The position numbers and the translations under genes were made by a program. From Paenibacillus sp. DCT19 (GTDB taxonomy: Bacteria > Bacillota > Bacilli > Paenibacillales > Paenibacillaceae), in the NCBI RefSeq assembly GCF_003268635.1, contig NZ_CP029639.1, positions 1,375,501 to 1,439,500 of the forward strand: a stretch of DNA of 64,000 nucleotides, in the 5' to 3' direction. This document shows positions 56,544 to 64,000 of the stretch, in pieces. Position 1 is the stretch's first letter, and the number at the start of each line of letters is the position of its first letter. Below the pieces are notes generated by a model, which was given only the letters and a program-made list of their open reading frames with translations, was not told the origin of the DNA and did no database searches.

Positions 56544-58006
56544 TGGCAGGCGGAACATGGGAGCAGACGAATCGTCCGGTACTTCCGGGCTTATATATGA
56601 ATTTTCAGGCGGCAGCAGCATCGTCCATTCAGGCAGGAAATCGTGGAACTGTTGTAGTACCAGTGAAGGCAAACTGGGGGCCGGCGGGGACTTTTGTAGA
56701 AGTGGGCAGCGAATCAGCGATTGAACGGATTTTCTCAGCGGGTGCACTGGACAATGGGACAGCATACACCTCCCTGAAGCTTGCGCTACTCGGTGGGCCG
56801 AAGAAGCTTTTAGCCTATCGGGTCGTGGGGGAAACGGCGAAGGCGGGAAGTCTTACGCTCAAGGATCGTAATGATGAAGATGTGCTGCAATTGGACGCCA
56901 AGTATGTAGGGGATCGGAGTAATGATTTCTACGTCACGATTCAACCTGGCATCATTGATAATACGAAGCATGAAGTGCGTCTCTTCGAAGGAAATCGCAT
57001 GTTGTATGCGCTGGTGACAGCAGATATCACAGGTGCAGCTCTGGCAGAACAGATCAATGCGGATGAGACCAACGTATGGGTAACAGCCGTAGCGATTGGA
57101 GATGGTACGGGCGAGGTGGCAACCGTTGCTGGTGCATCATTCAGAGGCGGTGTGAGTGGTAATGACAGTCTGACCAATGCGGATTACATTGCAGTACAAG
57201 AGGCGCTCGAAGGTGAACAATTCGATGTGTTGGCTCTGGATCAAGCTGCGGATGCTCCTCTACTTGCAAGCTTTGGCGCATGGGTTAAGCGTGTACGTAA
57301 TGAGGGTAAACCGGTTATCGCCGTATTTGGCGGCTCCGCAGCAGATGATACATCAGCGAGTGCTGCTCAGAAGGCATCGGCTCGTTCAGCGCAGTTGAAC
57401 CATGAGGGTGTTGTTAACGTGGGTACGGGTGTGCGTTTGGGGGACACCTTCTATAGCTCGGCAGAGACCTCTGCGTATGTTGCAGGTCTGATCGCAGGTC
57501 AGCGTTTGAATGAATCTACCACGTATGCACCTACCCCGTTCGATGATGTGACACGTCGCTGGACACGAGCTGAACAGGAGCAGGCTGTGCAGAATGGTGT
57601 ATTTATTTTCTTCCACGATGGTCGTCAGGTGAAAGCGCTGCGTGGTGTGAATACGCTGGTTGCACCCGTGGCCGGGCAGAATAATGCATGGAAAAAAATC
57701 CGATCCATTCGTGTGATGGATGCCATTAACGTAGACCTGCAGCGTTCTGCTGAGGACACGTACATCGGTAAAGTGAATAACACGGAGGAAGGTCGCCAGG
57801 CATTGATTGGGGCGATGAAAGCCTATCTAGCACTGCTCGCGCAGAGCAACGTGATTGAGGCATCAGGATACGATGTTGTTCTCGATCCGGCGTATTATGG
57901 AACAGCTCCGATTCTGAAGCCGGAAGCAGATCAGGTGTACTTGCAATGGAATGTGAAATTGACGGATGTAATGGAGCAATTATTCGGCACTTTTTATGTG
58001 CAATAA
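56543..58006 (+). CDS. contractile tail sheath protein (XkdK-like)
   Basis: A 487-residue tail sheath subunit of the Gram-positive phage type. The N-terminal part (RPVLPGLYMNFQAAAASSIQ, then TVVVPVKANWGPAGTFVEVG) and the late part (GVFIFFHDGRQVKALRGVNT, then IGKVNNTEEGRQALIGAMKA) are the family hallmarks. The sheath surrounds the tube and contracts on target binding. It lies between the YqzN/YkzM gene and the tube gene, the order known from PBSX. Confidence 0.93.
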   Translation: MAGGTWEQTNRPVLPGLYMNFQAAAASSIQAGNRGTVVVPVKANWGPAGTFVEVGSESAIERIFSAGALDNGTAYTSLKLALLGGPKKLLAYRVVGETAKAGSLTLKDRNDEDVLQLDAKYVGDRSNDFYVTIQPGIIDNTKHEVRLFEGNRMLYALVTADITGAALAEQINADETNVWVTAVAIGDGTGEVATVAGASFRGGVSGNDSLTNADYIAVQEALEGEQFDVLALDQAADAPLLASFGAWVKRVRNEGKPVIAVFGGSAADDTSASAAQKASARSAQLNHEGVVNVGTGVRLGDTFYSSAETSAYVAGLIAGQRLNESTTYAPTPFDDVTRRWTRAEQEQAVQNGVFIFFHDGRQVKALRGVNTLVAPVAGQNNAWKKIRSIRVMDAINVDLQRSAEDTYIGKVNNTEEGRQALIGAMKAYLALLAQSNVIEASGYDVVLDPAYYGTAPILKPEADQVYLQWNVKLTDVMEQLFGTFYVQ

Positions 58007-58200
58007 GATTTGTTAAGAGTGTTATTTCCAGTTTGTGCATAGAGTGTGCTTTTTCAAGTGTGCTGTTTCAAGATAAACGAGTTTAGCTGGCTGTGGAAGT
58101 AAGCGAATGAGGCAAAGTTTAATCATATCCATAAATAAAAATATGTGAACGAATGGTTTACGCGAATCGATACGTTCAATGATCCCAAGGAGGAATATTC

Positions 58201-58608
58201 ATGTTAGATGCATCAAGAGTTATTCTCGGTACCCATGGTCAACTGCATATTGATGGTACGTGGCAGACCAATATTAACAAGCTGGAAGCAAGTGTAGAGA
58301 TTGAGAAGCGTGAGCTGAATCTGGTCGGCAACGACTGGAAGGTGCACAAGAATGGAGCGAAAAAAGGAACAGGTACGATGACAGGGTACAAAGTTACCTC
58401 GGATATGATTACACGTGGCTTCACTAAATTCCAGATTATCTCCAAGCTGGATGATCCAGAGTCCTATGGACATGAGAGTGTGTTGTTGAAAGGCTGCATG
58501 GTGGACAAAATTCAACTAGCCAACTGGACAGCTGGCGAAGAAGTACCGGAGGAAACGGGCTTTACCTTCGAAGGATTTGAGCTGCTCAATCCGATTGTAG
58601 TGAACTAA
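58201..58608 (+). CDS. tail tube protein (XkdM-like)
   Basis: A 135-residue tail tube subunit, close in length to PBSX XkdM. Typical features are GTHGQLHIDGTWQTNINKLE and the middle KGTGTMTGYKVTSDMI. It forms the inner tube within the sheath. The ATG follows AAGGAGG. A strong hairpin at 58725-58759 separates it from the chaperone gene, which fits the need for more tube and sheath than chaperone. Confidence 0.92.
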   Translation: MLDASRVILGTHGQLHIDGTWQTNINKLEASVEIEKRELNLVGNDWKVHKNGAKKGTGTMTGYKVTSDMITRGFTKFQIISKLDDPESYGHESVLLKGCMVDKIQLANWTAGEEVPEETGFTFEGFELLNPIVVN

Positions 58609-58724
58609 GATTCGTAGGTTAGCAAGACGAAGGACGGTAGAGGAATAGGTAAAGCAATCAAGGCAACAGCAAGGATAAGGCGAAATTACAGCAAAGAACA
58701 AGCAAAGGTAAGGCAGAGAAAAGA

Positions 58725-58759
58725 AACAAGCAGACTGAGGGGAACTCGGTCTGCTTGTT
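58725..58759 (+). terminator. hairpin between tube and chaperone genes
   Basis: AACAAGCAGAC pairs with GTCTGCTTGTT, with inner TGAG/CTCG pairs. There is little T behind it, so partial termination or RNA stabilisation is likely. Confidence 0.6.
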
Positions 58760-58822
58760 ATGTTTGTGCGGATTCTTTGTAACGCGAGTACATTTTAGGA
58801 AGCCTAAAGGAGACATGCCTCG

Positions 58823-59257
58823 ATGAGTATGAATGAAAAGCTGTCAGAAGAGCAAATTTTGGACCAGCTATTTGAAGCGGCAGAGCGATTGCCAGAGGAA
58901 AATGTGCGCATTCAGCGGTTGGATCTGCTGCTTACGTTGCGTGGACTGACATCCTCCAAAGTCGATCAGATCCGCGAGCGTTGTACCGTTCGCAAAACGG
59001 TCAAGGGTCGCACCGAGGAAAAGGTGGATACCGAGACGTTTAATGCGTTGCTTATTTCCGAAGCGACCGTGAAGCTGCAAGTGCGCAGCCTGGAATTATC
59101 CGGCTGGGGCGACAACCGCATTACTGGGCGCATGAAGTTGTCTGGTGGGGAACAAGCGGTTCGCCGCATGCTGCTTGCTGGTGAACTGGATGCGGTGGGT
59201 GACAAAGTGCTGGAGCTATCTGGGTTCGGCGTGGAGATTGAAGACCTAAAAAACTAA
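58823..59257 (+). CDS. tail assembly chaperone (XkdN-like)
   Basis: A 144-residue protein in the position and with the length of PBSX XkdN. The gene is the equivalent of the gpG-type chaperone that coats the tape measure protein during tail assembly. It ends with codons CTA AAA AAC TAA, which form the heptamer A-AAA-AAC right before the stop, a classic -1 slippery site. The downstream -1 frame continues as a 53-codon extension to 59415. The ATG follows AAAGGAG. Confidence 0.88.
   Translation: MSMNEKLSEEQILDQLFEAAERLPEENVRIQRLDLLLTLRGLTSSKVDQIRERCTVRKTVKGRTEEKVDTETFNALLISEATVKLQVRSLELSGWGDNRITGRMKLSGGEQAVRRMLLAGELDAVGDKVLELSGFGVEIEDLKN
59248..59254 (+). other. candidate -1 programmed frameshift site A-AAA-AAC
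   Basis: The heptamer is in the correct phase of the chaperone gene and is followed directly by the TAA stop. After a -1 slip the next codons are CTA ATT CAC and the frame stays open through 59412, including the ATG at 59272. Confidence 0.65.
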
Positions 59258-59415
59258 TTCACTCCGGCGGGATGACAACGTTCCTCTATCACATGTGGGT
59301 GCGTCATCATCTAAGACCCGGAGAGTTCTGGTCTCTACCCCGAGGCGAACGCTCGCTGTTGCTGGCTTTCTCGGAAGAGGAAATGGATGCAATCACGAAG
59401 CAAAACAATCGGTAA
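59254..59415 (+). CDS. C-terminal extension of the tail chaperone, made by -1 frameshift
   Basis: This frame encodes 53 residues (LIHSGGMTTFLYHMWVRHHL onward). It has an own ATG at 59272 but only GGCGGG directly next to it, so independent initiation is unlikely. Joined to the chaperone at the slippery site, it would give a product of about 197 residues, parallel to the G/GT pair of lambda and E/E' of P2. A short second chaperone frame before the tape measure gene is a known feature of tailed phages. Confidence 0.65.
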   Translation, partial: LIHSGGMTTFLYHMWVRHHLRPGEFWSLPRGERSLLLAFSEEEMDAITKQNNR

Positions 59416-59454
59416 GGTAGAGGAATCCATATTGAATGACAGGAGGTGAATTAG

Positions 59455-61281
59455 ATGGCAGAAATGATTGTAGGTCTAAGTAAGTCCAATGCACAGATGC
59501 GGGCAACCCTTCGTTATCTGGATCAGATTCAGCGCTCAACCGAACGGCTGGGCAGGGTACGATATCAGAGTCTAATCAAGACAAACAACGAGCTGCGTAC
59601 GACCGGACGCAGGCTGGAGCATGTGTATAGTACCGCAATTCGATTGAGCAGATTGCGTATCACACCAACGATTGGGCTAAACGATCAGCTAAGCCCTGCC
59701 TTGGATCGGGTCTTGGCGAAGCTAAACCGAGTTCAGGGACAGATCGTTAAGGCATCGGGAACAGTGTCTGTCGAGGTGCGCCAGAAGGTTGAAGTGGCGA
59801 TGGGCAAGATGAACCCGGCGAGCAATCCTTCGCTGTCGCTTAGTATTGGCAGCAATAACAATACGGTTAAGAACGTAGCGAAGGAAGAAGAAAAAGGCTG
59901 GTTGGATAAGGGTGCTGATTTTGCAGATTACATTAATAAATTTGGAGATGCAGTAACTCATGTTGCGAATGGAATCAAAAAAGCACGTGATCTATGGAAC
60001 AAGATTACAGGAAAAAAATCTAAAACAGATGCTACATCCAGCCCCGCCGCTAAATGCGGCTGCTGCTCTGGCGGCAGTATTGGAAAGACTCGCAGAGGTG
60101 GTTCAAAGGGTGGTTCAAGAGGTGGGAATCGATCCAGAACCAATTCTCGAACGGGAAATGTTGGTGGTGGTCAAGCCGAGAAAACTCCGCGAAGAGTTTC
60201 GGGGGGAGGTCACAGAGGCCGATCCCAGAGAACTACTCCAACACCCACTCCAACCCAATCTAAAATTCATCAAGACTTATCAAACAAGTCCTTCCGCGAA
60301 TCCGTATCCATGGAGAAGAATAGGCGGATGCGAGGTGGAGGGAAATCCGGTTTTAGCTCAGGCATCTTGTCAGGTTCACCGATGGGCATGTCCAATCTGT
60401 TATCGGGTAACGGTATGTTTAGTAAATTAAGCGGTGGTTTAGCCAAGGGAGCAGGAAAATTGCTGGGACCGATCAGCATGTTGGCAGACGTAGCGAATGT
60501 GGCTTCTGCTCCAGCTGGAGAGCGTGGGCGAGCCGTAGGCTCCATGATTGGCGGAACTGCGGGTACCGCGATTGGTAGCGCCATTGGGAGTGTGATTTTA
60601 CCGGGGATTGGCACGTATGTTGGCGGCGCAATTGGCGGCTGGGCAGGAAGTGCTGCGGGCGAATGGATTGGCGGCAAAGCGAAGGATATTGGCAATTTCA
60701 TGTCGAGCGCAACCGAGAGCGTGGGCAATGCTGTATCTGGTGCGGTAGACTATGTCGCAGAAAAAACGAAAAACATCACGAGCGGCATCTCCAATTTCTT
60801 CGGATTTGGCTCGAAGGAAGAAGAGAAGGTTCCTCCTGCACCTGTGCCTCCAGCCCCTTCAGTACAACCTGCATTAGCTCCGCCTTATATTCCTTCCGCG
60901 CTCTTGGCCACAGGCCCGTGGGCGTATTCAACATCGATGGGGGTTCAACCCACTTCGGCAGCATTTCAAGGTTCGAGCATGATGCAGATGCAGGCAATGA
61001 ATGCGGGCAATGGATCGCAGTCTACAGCAGGAGCTAATGGCAAATCATCCCCGATGACCGTACAGATCTCGGAAGATCAGATGAGTAGTTTGTCGAGTTA
61101 CCTCAAGGATTTCAAGACGGAGACCACAAACCAGATTGCTGTAAATGTTCCCGTAGGTGCGGTACAAGTTACCGTTCGTGAGAATGCCATTGACTATGAT
61201 GGACTTGCCCGTCAGGTCGGACAGCGTGTGGTGAGTGAGGTACGACGCGCGATGGAGAACCGCAAAACGATCATGGCCTAG
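59455..61281 (+). CDS. short tape measure protein (XkdO position)
   Basis: A 608-residue protein in the tape measure slot, but less than half the length of PBSX XkdO, so a short tail is expected. The start is coiled coil (TLRYLDQIQRSTERLGRVRY). Residues about 200-265 are an Arg/Gly-rich segment with a CGCC motif, and residues about 310-450 are Gly/Ala-rich hydrophobic (GTAGTAIGSAIGSVILPGIG), as in membrane-active ends of tape measures. The last 100 residues include MTVQISEDQMSSLSSYLKDF. The ATG follows AGGAGGTG. Confidence 0.85.
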   Translation: MAEMIVGLSKSNAQMRATLRYLDQIQRSTERLGRVRYQSLIKTNNELRTTGRRLEHVYSTAIRLSRLRITPTIGLNDQLSPALDRVLAKLNRVQGQIVKASGTVSVEVRQKVEVAMGKMNPASNPSLSLSIGSNNNTVKNVAKEEEKGWLDKGADFADYINKFGDAVTHVANGIKKARDLWNKITGKKSKTDATSSPAAKCGCCSGGSIGKTRRGGSKGGSRGGNRSRTNSRTGNVGGGQAEKTPRRVSGGGHRGRSQRTTPTPTPTQSKIHQDLSNKSFRESVSMEKNRRMRGGGKSGFSSGILSGSPMGMSNLLSGNGMFSKLSGGLAKGAGKLLGPISMLADVANVASAPAGERGRAVGSMIGGTAGTAIGSAIGSVILPGIGTYVGGAIGGWAGSAAGEWIGGKAKDIGNFMSSATESVGNAVSGAVDYVAEKTKNITSGISNFFGFGSKEEEKVPPAPVPPAPSVQPALAPPYIPSALLATGPWAYSTSMGVQPTSAAFQGSSMMQMQAMNAGNGSQSTAGANGKSSPMTVQISEDQMSSLSSYLKDFKTETTNQIAVNVPVGAVQVTVRENAIDYDGLARQVGQRVVSEVRRAMENRKTIMA

Positions 61282-61299
61282 GATGAAAGGAGGTCGGGT

Positions 61300-61971
61300 A
61301 TGAGTGTAATTGATGACCGAGTGAAAGGGCTGGAGATTGAGTTTACGTTAAAAGACGGAACAACATCATTTCAATTCCCTGTAAATCCGGAAGAACTGAA
61401 TATTTCCCGTACCAAAGGGTATGAGACGATTCAGATGCTGGAGCATGGTGAGTTTGATTTTGCACAGGGAGAGAGGGTGAAGGAGATCACCTTCTCTTCT
61501 TTTTTTCCCAAAGAATACGATGCATCCTACTGCACGTATGCAGATATCCCTGATCCACGTGTAGCGATGAACATACTGAATACATTTCTGGTATCGAAGA
61601 AACCGCTGCGCTTCATTATTACGAACACAGGTGTGAATGTGCCTGTCTATCTCGTGTCTCACAATACGACCTTTCGGGGTGGGGAGAGTGGGGATATTTA
61701 TTTTGACCTCACCATGCGTACTTGGAGGGACTCGAAGGTAGAGAAGACGAGTGCGAAGACAGCAGGCCAGGCAGGCAAGACGAATACTCGCACCGATCTG
61801 AAGAAAACAAACAAGACGTACATCGTTAAATCTGGAGATTCGCTATCCAAAATAGCCAAGCTGGAGCTTGGGAGCAGTTCCAAATGGAACGAGATCTACA
61901 AGCTCAATGTGAAGACCATCGGCAGTGATCCGAACCGGATCAAGCCTGGACAGAAGCTGGTGATGCCGTGA
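61300..61971 (+). CDS. LysM-containing baseplate protein (XkdP-like)
   Basis: A 223-residue protein. The first 155 residues form the XkdP-type domain (FQFPVNPEELNISRTKGYET). A LysM module ends the protein (YIVKSGDSLSKIAKLELGSS). The protein connects the end of the tube with the baseplate and probably contacts peptidoglycan. The ATG follows AAAGGAGG, and the stop overlaps the GTG of the next gene. Confidence 0.92.
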   Translation: MSVIDDRVKGLEIEFTLKDGTTSFQFPVNPEELNISRTKGYETIQMLEHGEFDFAQGERVKEITFSSFFPKEYDASYCTYADIPDPRVAMNILNTFLVSKKPLRFIITNTGVNVPVYLVSHNTTFRGGESGDIYFDLTMRTWRDSKVEKTSAKTAGQAGKTNTRTDLKKTNKTYIVKSGDSLSKIAKLELGSSSKWNEIYKLNVKTIGSDPNRIKPGQKLVMP

Positions 61972-62951
61972 CATATCAAGTCATCATTGACGACCAATAT
62001 GACGTGACCAAACTGGTGGAGACGATTACGCTGAAGGATTCGCTCGAACAGATTGCCTATCAGGCCAACATCCGGCTGGCGGTGTCTGCATCTTCAGGTC
62101 TACCTTCGATATCACCGGGAATGCCGGTGCGGATCAGCGGGGTTCCTTTTGGCGAAAAATCGAAGGTTCCTTTAGTGCATCCAGCCGTCATCTGGGAGGT
62201 CGAAAGCTCCAATAGTGGCACGAAGCGATTGTCTCTCACGGTGTACGACCGAATGATCTATTTGGAGAAGTCAGAGGATGAGTTCCTGTTACCGAAGGAT
62301 CAGACCGCGACGCAGCGGCTCAAAAAGTACGCTAAGGAATGGAAAATTCCCTGTGCCACGCTGCCAGATACGAAAACCAAGCTCGGTAAGGCGGTGTATC
62401 GGGCGCAGACGATTTTCTCGATGATGTTTGCCGATCTGAAGGAAACCGCGAAGTCAGGTGGAGACATGTATCATCCTCGGATGACTTCTGGGGGATTACA
62501 GCTCTATAAGGTTGGCAGTAACACGAAGGTGCACGAGCTGGATCGGCTCATCGATCTGACTCAGATGCGGACGCTCGAAGGTGCTGTTACAAAGGTAAAA
62601 GTCATGGCGGCTTCGGAGTCGGGGAGCGGGAAAGAGGTTCCCTCTAAAGTACTCGCCATTGAGCAGGATGGTGTAGCTGAACTCGGTACATTGCAAAAGT
62701 TGGTCGAGGACGACCAAGTGAAAACAGCCGCCGCCGCTAAGAAACTGGCGAAGAGTCGTCTGGCTGGGATTCAGGAGACATTTACCGTAACTGCGCCAGA
62801 TATCAATACCATTCGAGCCGGGGATGCCGTGTTATTGAAAGGACTGAAGCTGATCGTCATGTCGGTGAGCCGTGATCTATCTGGAGCTGGAACGATGACG
62901 TTGGAACTAGCTACGGCGGAGATGGTGAGAAGGAGGGTTTACCTTGAATAA
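61968..62951 (+). CDS. tail hub protein (XkdQ/gpD-like)
   Basis: A 327-residue protein starting at GTG 61968, overlapping the previous stop. It matches the XkdQ family of baseplate hub proteins (VIIDDQYDVTKLVETITLKD, then WEVESSNSGTKRLSLTVYDR, then YAKEWKIPCATLPDTKTKLG). The hub carries the spike and joins tube and baseplate. It overlaps the next gene by eight bases. Confidence 0.92.
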   Translation: MTYQVIIDDQYDVTKLVETITLKDSLEQIAYQANIRLAVSASSGLPSISPGMPVRISGVPFGEKSKVPLVHPAVIWEVESSNSGTKRLSLTVYDRMIYLEKSEDEFLLPKDQTATQRLKKYAKEWKIPCATLPDTKTKLGKAVYRAQTIFSMMFADLKETAKSGGDMYHPRMTSGGLQLYKVGSNTKVHELDRLIDLTQMRTLEGAVTKVKVMAASESGSGKEVPSKVLAIEQDGVAELGTLQKLVEDDQVKTAAAAKKLAKSRLAGIQETFTVTAPDINTIRAGDAVLLKGLKLIVMSVSRDLSGAGTMTLELATAEMVRRRVYLE

Positions 62952-63354
62952 CGATGATCCGTATGGACAGTTTGCCGATGTGATGCGTGGTGCGATGAGC
63001 AATCATTCTCGTCAAGCCGTTAGTGGAATGGGTGCTGTGTTGGGCACTGTGACGTCATCGGGTGTGAAGCTGGATGATTTCAAGCATGAGGTGCAGGATT
63101 ACCTTGTTGCTGAGTTTCCCGGAACATTGACGCTGCCGGAGCGTGAGGTTGTTGGCGCAATCTCAGGGATCGGCGATGTGGCGAATGGCGGGACGACGAG
63201 CGTAGGACGGTTTCTTTTGCAGGAGAGTGAAGCAGATGAAGCCAATTGGTCGCTGGGAAAGGGCTTGAAACCTGGGGATCGTGTGCTCGCCATGCGTGTG
63301 AATAGCGGGAATGACATCGTAGTGCTGTGTAAGGTGGTGAGTGCGAATGCCTAG
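62944..63354 (+). CDS. DUF2577 baseplate protein (XkdR-like)
   Basis: A 136-residue protein starting at TTG 62944 after AGAAGGAGGG. It matches DUF2577 (VLGTVTSSGVKLDDFKHEVQ, then LKPGDRVLAMRVNSGNDIVV). It holds an OB-fold and is thought to be part of the spike or baseplate. It overlaps both neighbours by eight bases. Confidence 0.9.
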   Translation: MNNDDPYGQFADVMRGAMSNHSRQAVSGMGAVLGTVTSSGVKLDDFKHEVQDYLVAEFPGTLTLPEREVVGAISGIGDVANGGTTSVGRFLLQESEADEANWSLGKGLKPGDRVLAMRVNSGNDIVVLCKVVSANA

Positions 63355-63802
63355 TCTGTTTCCTGATCGAGGCGTGGTCTGGGGAGATGAGGAGGATCTG
63401 TCGGGTACGGCTTCGGAAGAGGTGACGTTTGGACGGAGCTGGCGATTCGACTATGGTACGGGGGATTTTGTGCTGACTCCGAGTGGGAAGGTCGCTGTGG
63501 CAGATGCTCATGAGGCCTGGGTGCAGTGGTGCATCAAAGCGGTCAAAACACCTCGGTACCGGCATGTGATCTATTCTCGGAACTATGGCTCCGAGCTTGA
63601 GGATCTGATCGGGCAGGGGGATCGCCGGGGTGTGATGGAAAGTGAGATCGCTCGTATGGTGAGTGAGACGTTACTGGCAGATCCGCGCACTGAATCGGTA
63701 GATCAGTTCACATTCAATTGGAACCTTGAGCAATGTATGTTTTCTTGTCGGGTGGCGAGTGTGCAGGAAGAGATGTTTATTTTGGAAAGTGAGGTGATCT
63801 GA
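63347..63802 (+). CDS. DUF2634 baseplate wedge protein (XkdS/gp25-like)
   Basis: About 151 residues from ATG 63347 (or GTG 63341; spacing to AAGGTGG allows both). It matches DUF2634 (WRFDYGTGDFVLTPSGKVAV, then AVKTPRYRHVIYSRNYGSEL), with a gp25-like lysozyme fold without catalytic activity. It forms part of the baseplate wedge next to the J-like protein. Confidence 0.92.
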   Translation: MPSLFPDRGVVWGDEEDLSGTASEEVTFGRSWRFDYGTGDFVLTPSGKVAVADAHEAWVQWCIKAVKTPRYRHVIYSRNYGSELEDLIGQGDRRGVMESEIARMVSETLLADPRTESVDQFTFNWNLEQCMFSCRVASVQEEMFILESEVI

Positions 63803-63806
63803 CGGG

Positions 63807-64000
63807 ATGGCTGAGATGCCACGTTATTTGGAAGATCAGACCGAGGAACAGATTATGCAGCGCATGCTGGATCGGTTGCCCGCGGATCTGGATAAGTCAG
63901 AGGGTTCTTTCTTGTGGGATGCAGAGGCTCCGGTAGCGTTCATGTTATCTGAGGCCGCGCTCTGGGCACAGGAATTGTTACGGCGTGGATTCGCGAGTAC
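63807..64000 (+). CDS. baseplate J-like protein (XkdT-like), partial
   Basis: The gene runs off the right edge. The visible 64 codons (MPRYLEDQTEEQIMQRMLDR, then LPADLDKSEGSFLWDAEAPV) are the N-terminus of the XkdT/baseplate J family. The start is ATG 63807; ATG 63816 in frame is possible. The remaining baseplate, fibre, holin and lysin genes are expected to the right of the window. Confidence 0.9.
   Translation, partial: MAEMPRYLEDQTEEQIMQRMLDRLPADLDKSEGSFLWDAEAPVAFMLSEAALWAQELLRRGFAS

Overview
The window looks like a chromosomal segment of a Paenibacillus-type Firmicute. The grounds are strong AGGAGG-type ribosome binding sites, frequent TTG and GTG starts, an SLH-domain protein, a T-box leader before proS, a PBSX-like tail cluster, large plant-polysaccharide gene sets and dense intergenic repeats. 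This is inferred from gene content; no rRNA or tRNA gene is present to confirm it.

Layout. Positions 1-26000 are dominated by arabinan/arabinoxylan use: two paralogous ArsR-fold regulators (1-701 and 17438-18355), each divergent from arabinan genes; the GH51 arabinofuranosidase abfA (880-2385); a GH43 gene with a divergent AraC regulator (12306-14896); and an import operon (lipoprotein 19088, permeases 20615 and 21533, surface GH43 arabinanase 22372, cytoplasmic GH43 24946). The likely flow is surface cleavage of arabinan, import of oligosaccharides by an ABC importer whose ATPase is not encoded here, and cytoplasmic trimming by the GH43 and GH51 enzymes. Interspersed are a heterodimeric ABC exporter (4810-8385), an SLH protein, and an ArsR-SulP transporter pair.

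Positions 26000-42400 hold housekeeping and accessory genes: EcsC, a ProX-like deacylase, an Fsr-like MFS pump, the queuosine precursor operon queC-queD-queE-queF with a long structured leader, AIM24, an orphan protein behind a LexA-type box, a WYL regulator, an exonuclease, a membrane-anchored FAD protein, and proS behind a T-box leader whose specifier reads as CCC (Pro).

Positions 43000-55200 carry a LysM 5'-nucleotidase, an XRE repressor with an ImmA protease, an ArpU-like regulator, a two-component system, an FMN reductase, a VOC protein and a DUF4127 protein. From 55350 to the right edge runs a contractile phage-tail cluster of PBSX (Xkd) type: YqzN/YkzM protein, sheath, tube, chaperone with a putative -1 frameshift site, tape measure, LysM baseplate protein, XkdQ, XkdR, XkdS and the start of the J-like protein. 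No capsid, portal or terminase gene is seen in the window.

Two things stand out. First, eight genes are each broken by exactly one missing base, mostly in short G/C runs; this looks like systematic sequence error rather than eight real pseudogenes, and those proteins should be read as probably intact. Second, the intergenic regions carry several repeat families: 279-bp structured tandem repeats inside the arabinan locus, three MITE-like inverted-repeat elements, a 50-bp-spaced motif array and a 10-bp periodic array.
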